Below are positions 15,638 to 23,997 of a stretch of 64,000 nt of DNA, piece after piece (the stretch's first letter is position 1; every line of letters starts with the position of its first letter). The DNA is taken from positions 3,782,001 through 3,846,000 of the forward strand of contig NZ_LAIR01000002.1 in assembly GCF_001247745.1 (NCBI RefSeq), in the 5' to 3' direction. Source of the DNA: Luteipulveratus halotolerans. Its GTDB lineage: Bacteria; Actinomycetota; Actinomycetes; Actinomycetales; Dermatophilaceae. Under the pieces are notes generated by a model. It was not told the origin of the DNA and ran no database searches. It saw only the letters and a program-made list of their open reading frames with translations. Position numbers and translations under genes: made by a program.

Positions 15638-17124
15638 TTGGCACTGCTCGCGATGAGTTGATCCAAACGCTCCAGGAGCGGTCTGAACGTCAGACTCAGT
15701 GCCCGGACCTCAGTGGGCGCGGCCTGGCCGTGCACGTTATGCACGAAGGCATGAAGAGACTGGACGGCAAGCGCGTCATTATCCTGAGACTTGATCCATG
15801 CCGCCTCCAACGTCTTGTCTCGCTTCGTGGGATTCTGGCATTCGGGGTCGATGGAGAGCAGTGCGTGGCGAATCTTCTTCTTCAGCGACTCCCCTTCGGA
15901 TGCTCCGGTTACCGCTCTCGACTGGATCGCGTCGGTGATCACCAGTTCCACGATGACGCGCAGGAGTATCCCGCAGACCGGGGCAGCGTCGTTGATGTTG
16001 ATCCTCTGCGCCATGCCCAGGAGTTCCCGAATCCTCACGTGGACATGAGGTAACTTCAACGACTTGAAGATCACGTTCTCAGGCGGTGGTGTGCGCCCGC
16101 GCTTCTCGTCACTACCCGCGCCCGACCTGTTCTCCGACTCGCCCGCGCCGGAAGCGCTGTCGTCCTCCTGAGAGCCAGTTCCGTTTCCAGATGCCTCGCC
16201 GCTTCCCGAATCCGCGCCACCGGTGGTGCCGGAGCGAGTGGCCTGGCCTCCCGTGGGTGGCAACGGATGCTGGCCCGGACTTCGTGGCTCAGCCAGCCGT
16301 CGCGCTCTGTCGGGAAGCACATCGGAGCGCTCGCTGATGTACGCCCTGCGCTGATCTTTTGACTTGATGTCGGTAACGGTTACGCCAGAACGTGCCGCCA
16401 GATCGCCGAAGATTCGACCTATTCCTGGGCGGAGGTCCTCAGTCTCGTACTCAAACAGCACGTCGTCGCCGTCGAAGAGGAACCCAAAATCTCGTCGCAC
16501 ATCGGGGTCCGCGACCAAGCGACCGAGCGTGGTGAGCCGATTTCGGCGCACGGCGGCAACGTCACTGAGCAGCGAGGCATCCCCGGCGAAGTCCGTCTCG
16601 ACGGCCTGGCAGAACAGGGTTGCCCGGTCGGCCTGACTCCCTCTCCGGCGACGGTAGTTGTTGGTCTGCCACGCCTGCCAACCCAGGACACCGACACCAT
16701 CGTTCTCGCCCGTGTGGCGGAGTTCAATCCAGTGACGTGCGGCCTCGCGGCTCTCGGCTTTGAACACGTCGATTGAGTCCGGCCCAACTCCGATCTGTTG
16801 CAGCGCCTTGAATCGCCGGACGAGTTCAATTCCCAACTGCTCACTTGCCGCCGTGGCAAGGTCAGGATTGCGAAGGAGTTTCAGCGCCGCAAGGCGTCGG
16901 TTTCCTTCAACGACCACCAACTCGCCATCCTCCTCAACCACGACGGGGAGTTCAGTCGGATTCAGCGACCCCTCGTTCGCGATGTCTTGGGCAAGGTTCA
17001 CCAGTTTGGGTGCGGCATCCACAAGCATGGCCGTCACCGCCTCGTCCTGGCCGCTGACCTGCTCAGGGAAGCGCGGGTTGCGTTCGTCTAGCAGGAGTCC
17101 CGACACAGCCTCGTTGATGACCAT
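15634..17124 (-). CDS. ParB/Srx-type N-terminal domain protein
   Basis: 496 residues from ATG 17124, preceded by GGAGGA at a suitable distance; an upstream ATG six bases away is too close to that site. Residues about 5-110 form a ParB-N-like fold with the NTP-handling signature VVVEGNRRLAALKLL. A central helical region follows, then a Gly/Ser/Asp-rich linker (near GSGEASGNGTGSQEDDSASG) and a distinct C-terminal helical domain (VHVRIRELLGMAQR onward) with charged, HEPN-like character. It is not chromosomal ParB, since no HTH or ParA partner is present. Coupling to the methyltransferase suggests a phage- or defence-type module. Confidence 0.75.
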   Translation of the reverse strand: MVINEAVSGLLLDERNPRFPEQVSGQDEAVTAMLVDAAPKLVNLAQDIANEGSLNPTELPVVVEEDGELVVVEGNRRLAALKLLRNPDLATAASEQLGIELVRRFKALQQIGVGPDSIDVFKAESREAARHWIELRHTGENDGVGVLGWQAWQTNNYRRRRGSQADRATLFCQAVETDFAGDASLLSDVAAVRRNRLTTLGRLVADPDVRRDFGFLFDGDDVLFEYETEDLRPGIGRIFGDLAARSGVTVTDIKSKDQRRAYISERSDVLPDRARRLAEPRSPGQHPLPPTGGQATRSGTTGGADSGSGEASGNGTGSQEDDSASGAGESENRSGAGSDEKRGRTPPPENVIFKSLKLPHVHVRIRELLGMAQRININDAAPVCGILLRVIVELVITDAIQSRAVTGASEGESLKKKIRHALLSIDPECQNPTKRDKTLEAAWIKSQDNDALAVQSLHAFVHNVHGQAAPTEVRALSLTFRPLLERLDQLIASSAK

Positions 17125-17292
17125 GAGCATTCCTCCCGTGAGCCTACGCTGCGCCGACATTAGCAGTGACGAACCCGCATCCAGGCGATGCCGCTCGCGC
17201 CGGACTCCGACACCTCAGTGGAAGCACCTTGCAGCGGCTGTCAGTCCCTGGTGATACCCCTTGATCGGGGCAGTTCGAACACGGAGGTCACC

Positions 17293-17913
17293 ATGGATCG
17301 CTCGACAGACCTTATGACAGTCGTCGTGTGGCGCAACGGCAAGGTGCACGTGAGCGCAGACGGGCTCGCGACCGTGTGCGGAGCGACCCTCTCTCCAACC
17401 ACCGGGCGGGTGGTCGGGGAGACGACCGACTGGGCGGGGCAGGTGTCCTGTTTCAACTGCGCCTATCGACACACGCCAGAGGGGTACCTCGTTCCACGCT
17501 CGGGGAAGGACTTCCCCTTGCGCAAGGAGTGTTCTAAGCATCGCGGGCAAGCCGCTGGGCAGTGCAGTTCGTGCAACCCGGAGACCATCAAGCCACAGTG
17601 CTGGCCATGCCCGAACGGCTGCACCGACCCGAAGGCGCATGATCCCCTATATCGCTACACCCGCTGCACCGTCTTCCCGCAGCGCCGCGACGTGCCTGCT
17701 GGAGAGCGCTGCGCGGAGGGCTGCCAGTCCACCGAGTCCGCACTGCGGGCGGCGAACCCCCGGCTGTACTTGGACCTTGCCGACAGCGCCATGATGACGT
17801 GCTACCACTGCGGGGAGAGCGTGTGCGTCGCCTGTCAGCGTGAGCCGGTCGAGGGGTCGCTGATGCTCTGCGATGCCTGCGGGCGTCGGGAGGCTGAGCC
17901 CTCAGAATCGTGA
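17293..17913 (+). CDS. Cysteine-rich zinc-ribbon-like protein, unknown function
   Basis: 206 residues from ATG 17293 with GGAGG six bases upstream. At least five CxxC-type knuckles are spread along it: SCFNCAY, QCSSCNP, QCWPCPNGC, TCYHCGESVCVAC and LCDACGRR, so several zinc ions may be bound. The N-terminus (TVVVWRNGKVHVSADG) looks beta-stranded. I do not recognise the family. It is divergent from the ParB-like operon and convergent with the FRG gene, inside a cluster of defence-like genes. Confidence 0.6.
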   Translation: MDRSTDLMTVVVWRNGKVHVSADGLATVCGATLSPTTGRVVGETTDWAGQVSCFNCAYRHTPEGYLVPRSGKDFPLRKECSKHRGQAAGQCSSCNPETIKPQCWPCPNGCTDPKAHDPLYRYTRCTVFPQRRDVPAGERCAEGCQSTESALRAANPRLYLDLADSAMMTCYHCGESVCVACQREPVEGSLMLCDACGRREAEPSES

Positions 17914-17929
17914 GCACTCAGGATCGGGG

Positions 17930-18874
17930 TTAGGGGCCGTGTGGTGTCCAACCTCGTATTTCCCGCGCAGCGAGCCGCCGCAGTTCGGTGACGGGCGGGT
18001 ACATGGAATCGAACGTGATCGGTGGGTCGATGTCTTGAAGTCGTTTCCGCAGGTCTGACTTCCAGGCAGCCTCGATGCGGATCGTCCAGCCCGACGCCGC
18101 GTAACTGGCGTTGGGCTTCCCCGTCCTCACCTTCAAGAAGTTGACGCGCAGTGTGCTGATCTCCATCAAGTCGGCGGCAGTCGGCTCGTGGCCAGGGTAG
18201 GCCCAACGATCCCCCTTGTAGCGGCGGTTCAAACCACCGACGAGGAACGCGCCGCGTTGAGCGTGCATGCGCGGATCAAGGTTCGCCTCGTCTACCAGAG
18301 CCACGGTTGAGGTCCAGTCAGACTTGGCGTACCTCCCGCGAGCCGAGCCGTGCCAAGGCAGGTCGGGATCGGACAGCAGCAATCGCTGCGTCGCGCCAGC
18401 ACTGTCTGGGTGGAGGAAGAAGCAGAAGAGCCGACCGTCTAGGTCGGCGTGATCATCGACGGCGAAGAACAGGGCCTCTAGTGGAGCCTTGGACACATCG
18501 AGCAGGCGTGTAGCAACTCCGTGATGCTGAAGAACCGCGAGCAACTGACCATCGGACATGTTGCGACCAACGCCCTCATCGCGCGCAAGCCCAATCACAG
18601 CCCGTTCGGCTTCTGCCAACTCCTTCTCGCCGAAATTCTTGATCCCTTGGGCCGCGAGACCCTCTCGGAGATCGCGGTACAACTTGGAGGAGAGGCCGTG
18701 TGCAGCGTTGGCCTGGCCTCGAAATACGAGGTTCTCCCCTGCGTCGAGTTGCCACGACATCGGTGCCAGGCTGAGGTCGCTGCTGTTGAGCCACGACCAG
18801 AGGTCGTCTGCGCTCTCTAAGCCAAGTCGCTTGTTGATCTCCGTCGCTGCAAAGTACCCGGCTGCGTGGCCCAT
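17930..18874 (-). CDS. FRG-domain protein
   Basis: 314 residues. FRG-domain landmarks are clear: LVFRGQAN near residues 49-56, QLLAVLQHHGVATRLLDVS then KAPLEALFFAV in the centre, and HAQRGAFLVGG afterwards. FRG-domain proteins are frequent in prophages, plasmids and genomic islands and are commonly suspected of phage-defence or toxic roles; their chemistry is not established. The gene is preceded on the same strand by the Ymh-type gene, 73 bases upstream. Both may belong to one abortive-infection module. Confidence 0.85.
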   Translation of the reverse strand: MGHAAGYFAATEINKRLGLESADDLWSWLNSSDLSLAPMSWQLDAGENLVFRGQANAAHGLSSKLYRDLREGLAAQGIKNFGEKELAEAERAVIGLARDEGVGRNMSDGQLLAVLQHHGVATRLLDVSKAPLEALFFAVDDHADLDGRLFCFFLHPDSAGATQRLLLSDPDLPWHGSARGRYAKSDWTSTVALVDEANLDPRMHAQRGAFLVGGLNRRYKGDRWAYPGHEPTAADLMEISTLRVNFLKVRTGKPNASYAASGWTIRIEAAWKSDLRKRLQDIDPPITFDSMYPPVTELRRLAAREIRGWTPHGP

Positions 18875-18947
18875 TGCGCCCCTCTCTTCGGAGGGTGACC
18901 GTATCGCAAGCGGTCTGGTGGCGAGCGCCAGCGAACCTCGCGGTTGG

Positions 18948-19658
18948 TCAGTCGTTGGACCGTTCCTCCGCCCGTTGGACGATCCTCAGTAAGAGGTCTG
19001 CAAGTTGGATCACCTCGGCAGCCTCGGTCGGGTCGTCAAACTTGACCGCCCTGTGGCTGGCAGGATTCTTGAAGGCTCCGATGGCTCCAGCGAACAGGTC
19101 AGCGGTGGCTTGCTGTTCGCCGCCTTCGGCCCCGGGGTCGCTCAGTACACCGTCCTTCGGGCTGAACGCCTTCCGCATCAACGCGACCCCCACCAACTCG
19201 TTCGGAAGGCCAGCGACGCGCCGAACCTCGACTTCTACCGCCTTCATGGCGGCGAAAGAAGCCGTCTCGTAGTCACCTAGGGCGAAGTTCGACCTTGCTG
19301 ACGCCAGCGAGTCGTCCAGATCGCCAGCCAGACGCTCGGCTGCCCAGACCTTTGAAACTGCGCTCGGGTCGTTGGACACCTCGTCACCCAACGCGGTGCG
19401 CCGCTGCCAGTTAGACCCTTGCGGGTTCTGTGACGAGGGACCGATAAGCGCGTGCGCTTCGAGCCACGACCAAGCGTCCGACAGGCGGGCCAGCAAGCGG
19501 TCGATGTCCCTGGGCTGCTCGGCGTTGTAGCCGCCGCGCTGCTTGAAGCCCTGAATCAGGTTGTTGAAGTTGGGTGAACCGTCGAGGGTGCCCAGCAAGC
19601 GAATTGCCAAGTCCGGTAGCGGCAGATTCCGTACGTCCTCGTATGACAGCGCAGTCAT
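18948..19658 (-). CDS. Abortive-infection/Ymh-type (TIGR02391-like) HEPN-related protein
   Basis: 236 residues. The C-terminal half matches the Ymh pattern: a helix with NFALGDYETASFAAMKAVEV, then LMRKAF, then LFAGAIGAFKNPASHR, and a final helical LADLLLRIVQRAEE. The NPxxHR element is the strongest feature. The N-terminal half is a helical region without a named domain. Such proteins occur in defence islands and near restriction genes. It lies just upstream of the FRG gene on the same strand. Nuclease activity of HEPN type is possible but not demonstrated. Confidence 0.8.
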   Translation of the reverse strand: MTALSYEDVRNLPLPDLAIRLLGTLDGSPNFNNLIQGFKQRGGYNAEQPRDIDRLLARLSDAWSWLEAHALIGPSSQNPQGSNWQRRTALGDEVSNDPSAVSKVWAAERLAGDLDDSLASARSNFALGDYETASFAAMKAVEVEVRRVAGLPNELVGVALMRKAFSPKDGVLSDPGAEGGEQQATADLFAGAIGAFKNPASHRAVKFDDPTEAAEVIQLADLLLRIVQRAEERSND

Positions 19659-19878
19659 ACCAGGAGTCTAAGGATCGCGGACGGGTGTTCTGGGAAATCG
19701 CCGTTCTTAGGGCGGGAACGCTTGCCACCGGAGCCTCTCGGTGCCAGCATCGTGCCTGGTCAGAGCCATGTTGGAGGTCCGTACAAACGGCCCACCGAGA
19801 GCGGTTCCAAGAACTGGACCGGCTTGGTTCAGAAACTCAGTACCGGCTCTGACCTGCACAAACGCATGACGAATGAGC

Positions 19879-20190
19879 GAGGATCGGCGCGGTCCGGTTC
19901 AAGGCCTGGATCTGGGACTTCTCATCCACGCACAGCACGACCGCCTTCTCCGGCGGGTTCAGGTACAGCCCGACCACGTCGCGGACCTTGGCCTCCAGCT
20001 CCGGGTCGGTGGAGAACTTGAACGTCTCCCGCCGCCACGGCTTGACCCCGTACTTGCGCCAGGCGCGGGCCACAGTGGCATCCCCGACCCCTAGGTGCTG
20101 GCCCAGCAGCCGCGAGGACCAATGCGTCACCCCGAGCCTGGCCGGTGGCGGCTCAAGCGTGGTGGCGATGATCCCGGCATCATCGACGCG
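19879..20190 (-). pseudogene. Internal fragment of an IS630-family transposase
   Basis: About 100 residues closely resemble actinobacterial IS630 transposases: THWSSRLLGQHLGVGDATVA, TFKFSTDPELEAKVRDVVGL, LNPPEKAVVLCVDEKSQIQA, ending at RTAPIL. The CVDEKSQ segment carries the first catalytic Asp. Homology stops abruptly at both ends, so the remaining catalytic residues and both IS ends are missing. The 5' boundary abuts the mobilisation-like remnant, which reads on the other strand. Confidence 0.85.
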
Positions 20191-20194
20191 CCGC

Positions 20195-21193
20195 AAGGCC
20201 GCCGAGCACGACGCGGCCCAGCTCGCGCCGTACGGCGTCTCGACCCGGCAGGTCACCCTCGCCGAGGGCGACCCAGCCGAGGCCTACCAGCGCAACCGCG
20301 ACGGGCTGGCCGGCCAGCTGGCTGTCCCCTCGAGCGTGCTCCCGCCCGTCGGGGCAGGCCTGATCGACCAGGAGCTGACCGACCGCTCCTTCGACAACGC
20401 GACCGAGCGGTGGCAAGCGGTCCAGGCCGCGTCACGACATGTGGCATCAGCCCCTCGCCAGGACCAGCCCGAGCTGGTGGCGGCCGCAGTCGATGCGGTC
20501 ATGCGTCGCGACCCGAGCACCAACCGGCAAGCCGCATGGGAGCACGTCAGTGCCGAGCTGTCCGCCGACCGTCCCGAACGGCAGTGGGCAGCAGGCACCT
20601 CGTGGCAGACCCTGGCCTCAGATCTGTCCGGCGACGTCGCCGCTGCTCGCAGCGAAGGACAGGCAGGAGTGCTCGAGAAAGCCGACCGGGAGGCCAACCT
20701 GGGAGGCCTCGAGCACGATCGTGCCCGACTGCACGAAGGCCGACGCTAGGACGCCATCGCCGCTGACCCGACCGACCTCGGCCCCGACACCCGCAACCGG
20801 GTCGTCGTGGATGAGGAGTACGCCCGCAACCAGCACGACGAGAACGCGGCCACGCACACCACGACCGCGGCCGAGCTGCGCGCCACCGCTGCCTCACTGG
20901 CACCCAGCCCCGACAGCGAGCAGGCTCAGCCTGAGGGCGCCAGGCGATCAGCGGCGCCGCCGGCCTCCCAGCCGGCCGAGCGACCTGCGGTGTACGACCG
21001 GGCGTCGAGTGCTGACCTGACGGCCGTGGACTCTAGGACTGCGACCGCGCGCCGGCAGGCCAGCGCCGCGTTCTCCCGGTCCACACCCGAGTCGGTCACT
21101 GCTGTTCGCATCCGGGCAGACAACCGCACCCGCAAGCCCGCCAAGTCCGCCCTCGCTCCACGCCGAGGCCGTAACAACGACCTCGGCCGGTGA
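20195..21193 (+). pseudogene. Remnant of a large plasmid/mobilisation-type protein
   Basis: A plus-strand frame with strong high-GC codon bias runs from the IS630 boundary to TGA 21193, interrupted by one TAG at 20747-20749. Before the stop it reads RRKAAEHDAAQLAPYGVSTR then LAEGDPAEAYQRNRDGLA and helical repeats; after it, DAIAADPTDLGPDTRNRVV and an Ala/Arg-rich tail with KPAKSALAPRRGRNNDLGR. Helical, Ala-rich C-termini like this occur on actinobacterial relaxase or plasmid-transfer proteins, but I see no catalytic motif, so the identity is inference. The 5' end is lost to the IS fragment. Confidence 0.5.
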
Positions 21194-21396
21194 TCACGAT
21201 CATGGCCGGTGACGGCTACCGCAGCGACCCGATCCCCAGGGGCGGCACATACCTCATCGAAAACACCCGCCACTGCCTGTGGCTGATCGTCGACCAGGTG
21301 ATCTTCAAGATCGGCGGCGGAGGAGGCCATCGCCTCTCAGGACCGGTCATGGAGCGGATCGAGCCGTGGAAACAGAGGCGCACGGACCAGCTCTGA
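21190..21396 (+). CDS. Small hypothetical protein coupled to the mobilisation-like remnant
   Basis: 68 residues from GTG 21190, overlapping the previous stop (GTGA). It contains GDGYRSDPIPRGGTYLIENT and VIFKIGGGGGHRLSG, which look beta-rich. No family recognised. The overlap indicates it belonged to the same operon as the decayed upstream gene. Confidence 0.45.
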   Translation: MITIMAGDGYRSDPIPRGGTYLIENTRHCLWLIVDQVIFKIGGGGGHRLSGPVMERIEPWKQRRTDQL

Positions 21397-21782
21397 GCCA
21401 GAAACCCGCGACGGGCCACAAGCCTCACCGCCTAGGGCAACACCTTGACATTTCAACTTTATTACCCTTTCTACCTGTCATAGATATTGACGACAAGCGA
21501 AACGACCCGTACATGTCCGTATTTACTTCTCCACTGCCGCATCTTTACTTTTTCTTGACCTTCAGGCCACGTACATTTTGGTGACAAGTCCTTGAGTGGG
21601 CCTTGTCACCCGTAATACAGTCGGCTGCCAGGGCTCAGGGCTCCATAGGACCGCGAAGTACTAATCAACGATCGGGGCGACTTTTTGCCCGGGCCGCGAG
21701 GACACTTCACAGTCCGACCACCGCCTCCATCAGTTCATGACAACGGCCAGCTCCGAACCGGGGTGACACGGCCAAGGGGATT
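21397..21782. other. AT-rich leader region of the biosynthetic cluster
   Basis: 386 bases without a supported gene. Base composition drops sharply here compared with the GC-rich flank (AT-rich runs near 21445-21575). It contains the promoter/inverted repeat described separately. A nine-codon ORF (ATG 21737 to TGA 21766) precedes the first gene but has no clear ribosome binding site. Confidence 0.5.
21580..21621 (+). promoter_or_regulatory. Promoter with inverted repeat upstream of the nitrosourea-type cluster
   Basis: TTGAGT (21593-21598) and TACAGT (21616-21621) are spaced by 17 bp. The -35 box sits inside an inverted repeat GGTGACAAG-N13-CTTGTCACC (21580-21610), a plausible operator. The expected start point leaves a leader of about 155 bases. 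Confidence 0.55.
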
Positions 21783-23099
21783 ATGACGACCGAACGGCTC
21801 CGCACAGACACACGCAGTGAAGATTGGAGCTCCTTCTACAAATTGTGGCTGGGCAGCACCGCCACGCTATACGTCGAACAGTTCATCTCGTTCGCAATCC
21901 CGCTTCTACTCGTCACCCAGACTGGTGCGTCAGTCACCACGGGGCAATTCGTAACATTTCTATATTTCGTCCCGTATTTGATATTCGGACTCAACGCCGG
22001 GGTATGGCTCGAGGGCAAATCCCACACCAGGTCAGTAAACATCGCAGCTATCGGACAAACGCTGCTTCTAGTTTTGCTGTTCATCGGGCTGCACCTGTGG
22101 AGCGATTCCCCAAGCCTCTTCGTGGGATTCGTACTGATATCCGGAATTATCGCCGTATTCTTCCAAATTTCCTTTCAAAGCATTCTCCCGGACCTCTTTG
22201 CAGTCCGAGACAATCTTTACAGCGCAAATTCGAAACTCGCGCTTTCCGACTCCATAACACGTGTTATCGGTCCCGCGTCAGCGGGAGCACTCATTGCATG
22301 GCTGTCGCCATCTGGCAGTGTCGCTGCAGTCACGATGTTGTCGCTTCTCGCCGCCCTCTCGTTTATCGTCATTCGGCGCCCAAAACATGAGAAGCCAAGC
22401 ACCCCGAAGACAGCCACTGAGAAAACCGGAACGCTTATACGCGAAGGCTTAGATTTCGTCCGTACTCATCGGTGGCTAAATCCCATTATTCTCTGCGGAG
22501 CGTATTACATAATCTTCGTAACTGCCATCAAGACTACGGTATCGCTCTACCTTGTGGATTCAGGGAAAGCCAGCGTCTCAGCCGTTGGGATAATAATATC
22601 GATGATCGCAGCTGGATACGGACTCGGCAGCATCATCGGTCGGTCATCAGCTAAGAGGTCAGGGGCGCGCAGGACACTTCAGATCGGTGCTCTCTTCGCC
22701 ACCATCGGCGCAGCTGCGGCCTCGTTCGGCGCTGTCGCAGTGGGCAATACTTCGGCAATCCCATGGGTCTGTGGGGCAGCCTTTCTACTTCACGGCCTCG
22801 GGGACGGAATATTTGCTCCGACCGCGCTCTCGGTGAGGCAAATTGCTACTCCCAAGAACTTCATGTCCCGAGTGACGTCTGTCCACCGATTCTTCATCTG
22901 GGGCGGCATGTCATTGGGCGGGCTACTCGCTGCCATCGTTACTTTCGCTACCAGCCCTGGTGTTGCGTTGGTCGTAATGTCATTCGGAATTTGGGGAACC
23001 CTCCCCATCCTCTACCGAAAGAACCTTGCAATCCACAGAACGAAGGGGGCAACACCGTATGAACGAGATCCCGAAGTGGCATTTCTCGATGCTCAATGA
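21783..23099 (+). CDS. MFS exporter of the nitrosourea-type cluster
   Basis: 438 residues from ATG 21783, with AAGGGGA upstream. About 12 hydrophobic segments are visible, beginning ATLYVEQFISFAIPLLLV, with a short charged inter-domain loop near residues 200-225 (RRPKHEKPSTPKTATEK). The overall look is that of the EntS/enterobactin-exporter group of MFS drug and metabolite exporters. As first gene of the cluster it probably exports the product or protects the producer. Codon usage is less GC-rich than the backbone. It overlaps the methyltransferase gene by 41 bases. Confidence 0.88.
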   Translation: MTTERLRTDTRSEDWSSFYKLWLGSTATLYVEQFISFAIPLLLVTQTGASVTTGQFVTFLYFVPYLIFGLNAGVWLEGKSHTRSVNIAAIGQTLLLVLLFIGLHLWSDSPSLFVGFVLISGIIAVFFQISFQSILPDLFAVRDNLYSANSKLALSDSITRVIGPASAGALIAWLSPSGSVAAVTMLSLLAALSFIVIRRPKHEKPSTPKTATEKTGTLIREGLDFVRTHRWLNPIILCGAYYIIFVTAIKTTVSLYLVDSGKASVSAVGIIISMIAAGYGLGSIIGRSSAKRSGARRTLQIGALFATIGAAAASFGAVAVGNTSAIPWVCGAAFLLHGLGDGIFAPTALSVRQIATPKNFMSRVTSVHRFFIWGGMSLGGLLAAIVTFATSPGVALVVMSFGIWGTLPILYRKNLAIHRTKGATPYERDPEVAFLDAQ

Positions 23100-23997
23100 T
23101 GTGAGCCGGAACGAGTCGTTCGCACGAGCTATTTCGAAACAAGTGTCCGGCGAACACAAAGTTGTCGATATCGGCGCAGGGACAGGCCTGTTGAGTCTGA
23201 TTGCTCGAGATAACGGAGCAGCGACCGTAGACGCATTCGAAGCCAATGAGGCAATGGCGCAAATTGCTCAGCGTGTGATTTCGAACGCTGACGTAGAAGA
23301 GCACATCAGTCTACATCGCACGCATTCCACAAACATCAACCTCCGCGCCAACGAACGCAAGAATTTCCTGCTCACGGAGACGTTCGACTGTGCGCTCATC
23401 GGCGAGGGTATCCTGCCCACGCTACGTCATGCCCGAAAATACCTTCTCGAGAGCAAATACAAAGCCATCCCTGCGCGAGGAACGTTGCTTGGCTGCCTCC
23501 TCTCGTCACCTGAAATCCGACGCCTCAACGAGGTCTCGTCCGCATCAGGTATCGATGTTTCAGAGCTGAACCGTCTGCAAACCCGAGGGCACTTTCCAGT
23601 TCGGCTCGAGACCTGGCAGCACGAGTTCTGTAGCCAGCCTGCGGAGCTGTTCACGCTCGATCTCTTGAAGGAGCCGCCCGGTGACGGGGCGTACAAGATC
23701 CCCGTGACCGCAACGAAGACCGCCCTCGTCGATGGCGTGGTGGCTTGGTTCGAACTCGATCTCGGCGCTGGAGAAGTGGTGTCGAATTCTCCCGGCACTC
23801 TCTCGCATTGGATGCAGGCCTTTATCCCACTTCCCAGGCCCGTCCAGGTTACTGCTGACCAACAGTTCATCCTGTCGCTCGAAATTCACGACCAGACGAA
23901 GTTCGCCGCGACTGGACTTCGGCCACTAGCAAACGCATCGCAGGACAGCGCAAGCACGTTGTCGAGCACCAACCAGGGAATGAGGACATCGGCATGA
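23059..23997 (+). CDS. sznE: SznE-like arginine N-methyltransferase (PRMT fold)
   Basis: 312 residues from ATG 23059, with AAGGGGG nine bases upstream. PRMT7-like features: WHFSMLNDVSRNE at the N-terminus, SAM motif VDIGAGTG (D37-G43), ribose-binding acidic E61, a double-E loop with E-x8-E spacing (E107 and E116, in ETFDCALIGEGILP), and SHW at 249-251 in place of the THW loop. PRMTs are rare in bacteria; SznE is such an enzyme that methylates free L-arginine to N-omega-methylarginine for streptozotocin. The next gene is an SznF homologue, overlapping by four bases, which strongly supports this assignment. Acting on a peptide substrate is the alternative. Confidence 0.88.
   Translation: MNEIPKWHFSMLNDVSRNESFARAISKQVSGEHKVVDIGAGTGLLSLIARDNGAATVDAFEANEAMAQIAQRVISNADVEEHISLHRTHSTNINLRANERKNFLLTETFDCALIGEGILPTLRHARKYLLESKYKAIPARGTLLGCLLSSPEIRRLNEVSSASGIDVSELNRLQTRGHFPVRLETWQHEFCSQPAELFTLDLLKEPPGDGAYKIPVTATKTALVDGVVAWFELDLGAGEVVSNSPGTLSHWMQAFIPLPRPVQVTADQQFILSLEIHDQTKFAATGLRPLANASQDSASTLSSTNQGMRTSA

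Noticed and set aside
15634..17124. Chromosome-partition ParB
   Set aside because: No ParA gene, no HTH domain and no parS-like sites; coupling is to a DNA methylase.
21737..21766. Nine-codon leader or RiPP precursor before the MFS gene
   Set aside because: No ribosome binding site, no precursor-like features, and no RiPP enzymes in the cluster.
23059..23997. UbiE-type small-molecule methyltransferase for the PRMT-like gene
   Set aside because: The double-E loop, SHW loop and PRMT7-like N-terminus are specific to the PRMT fold.
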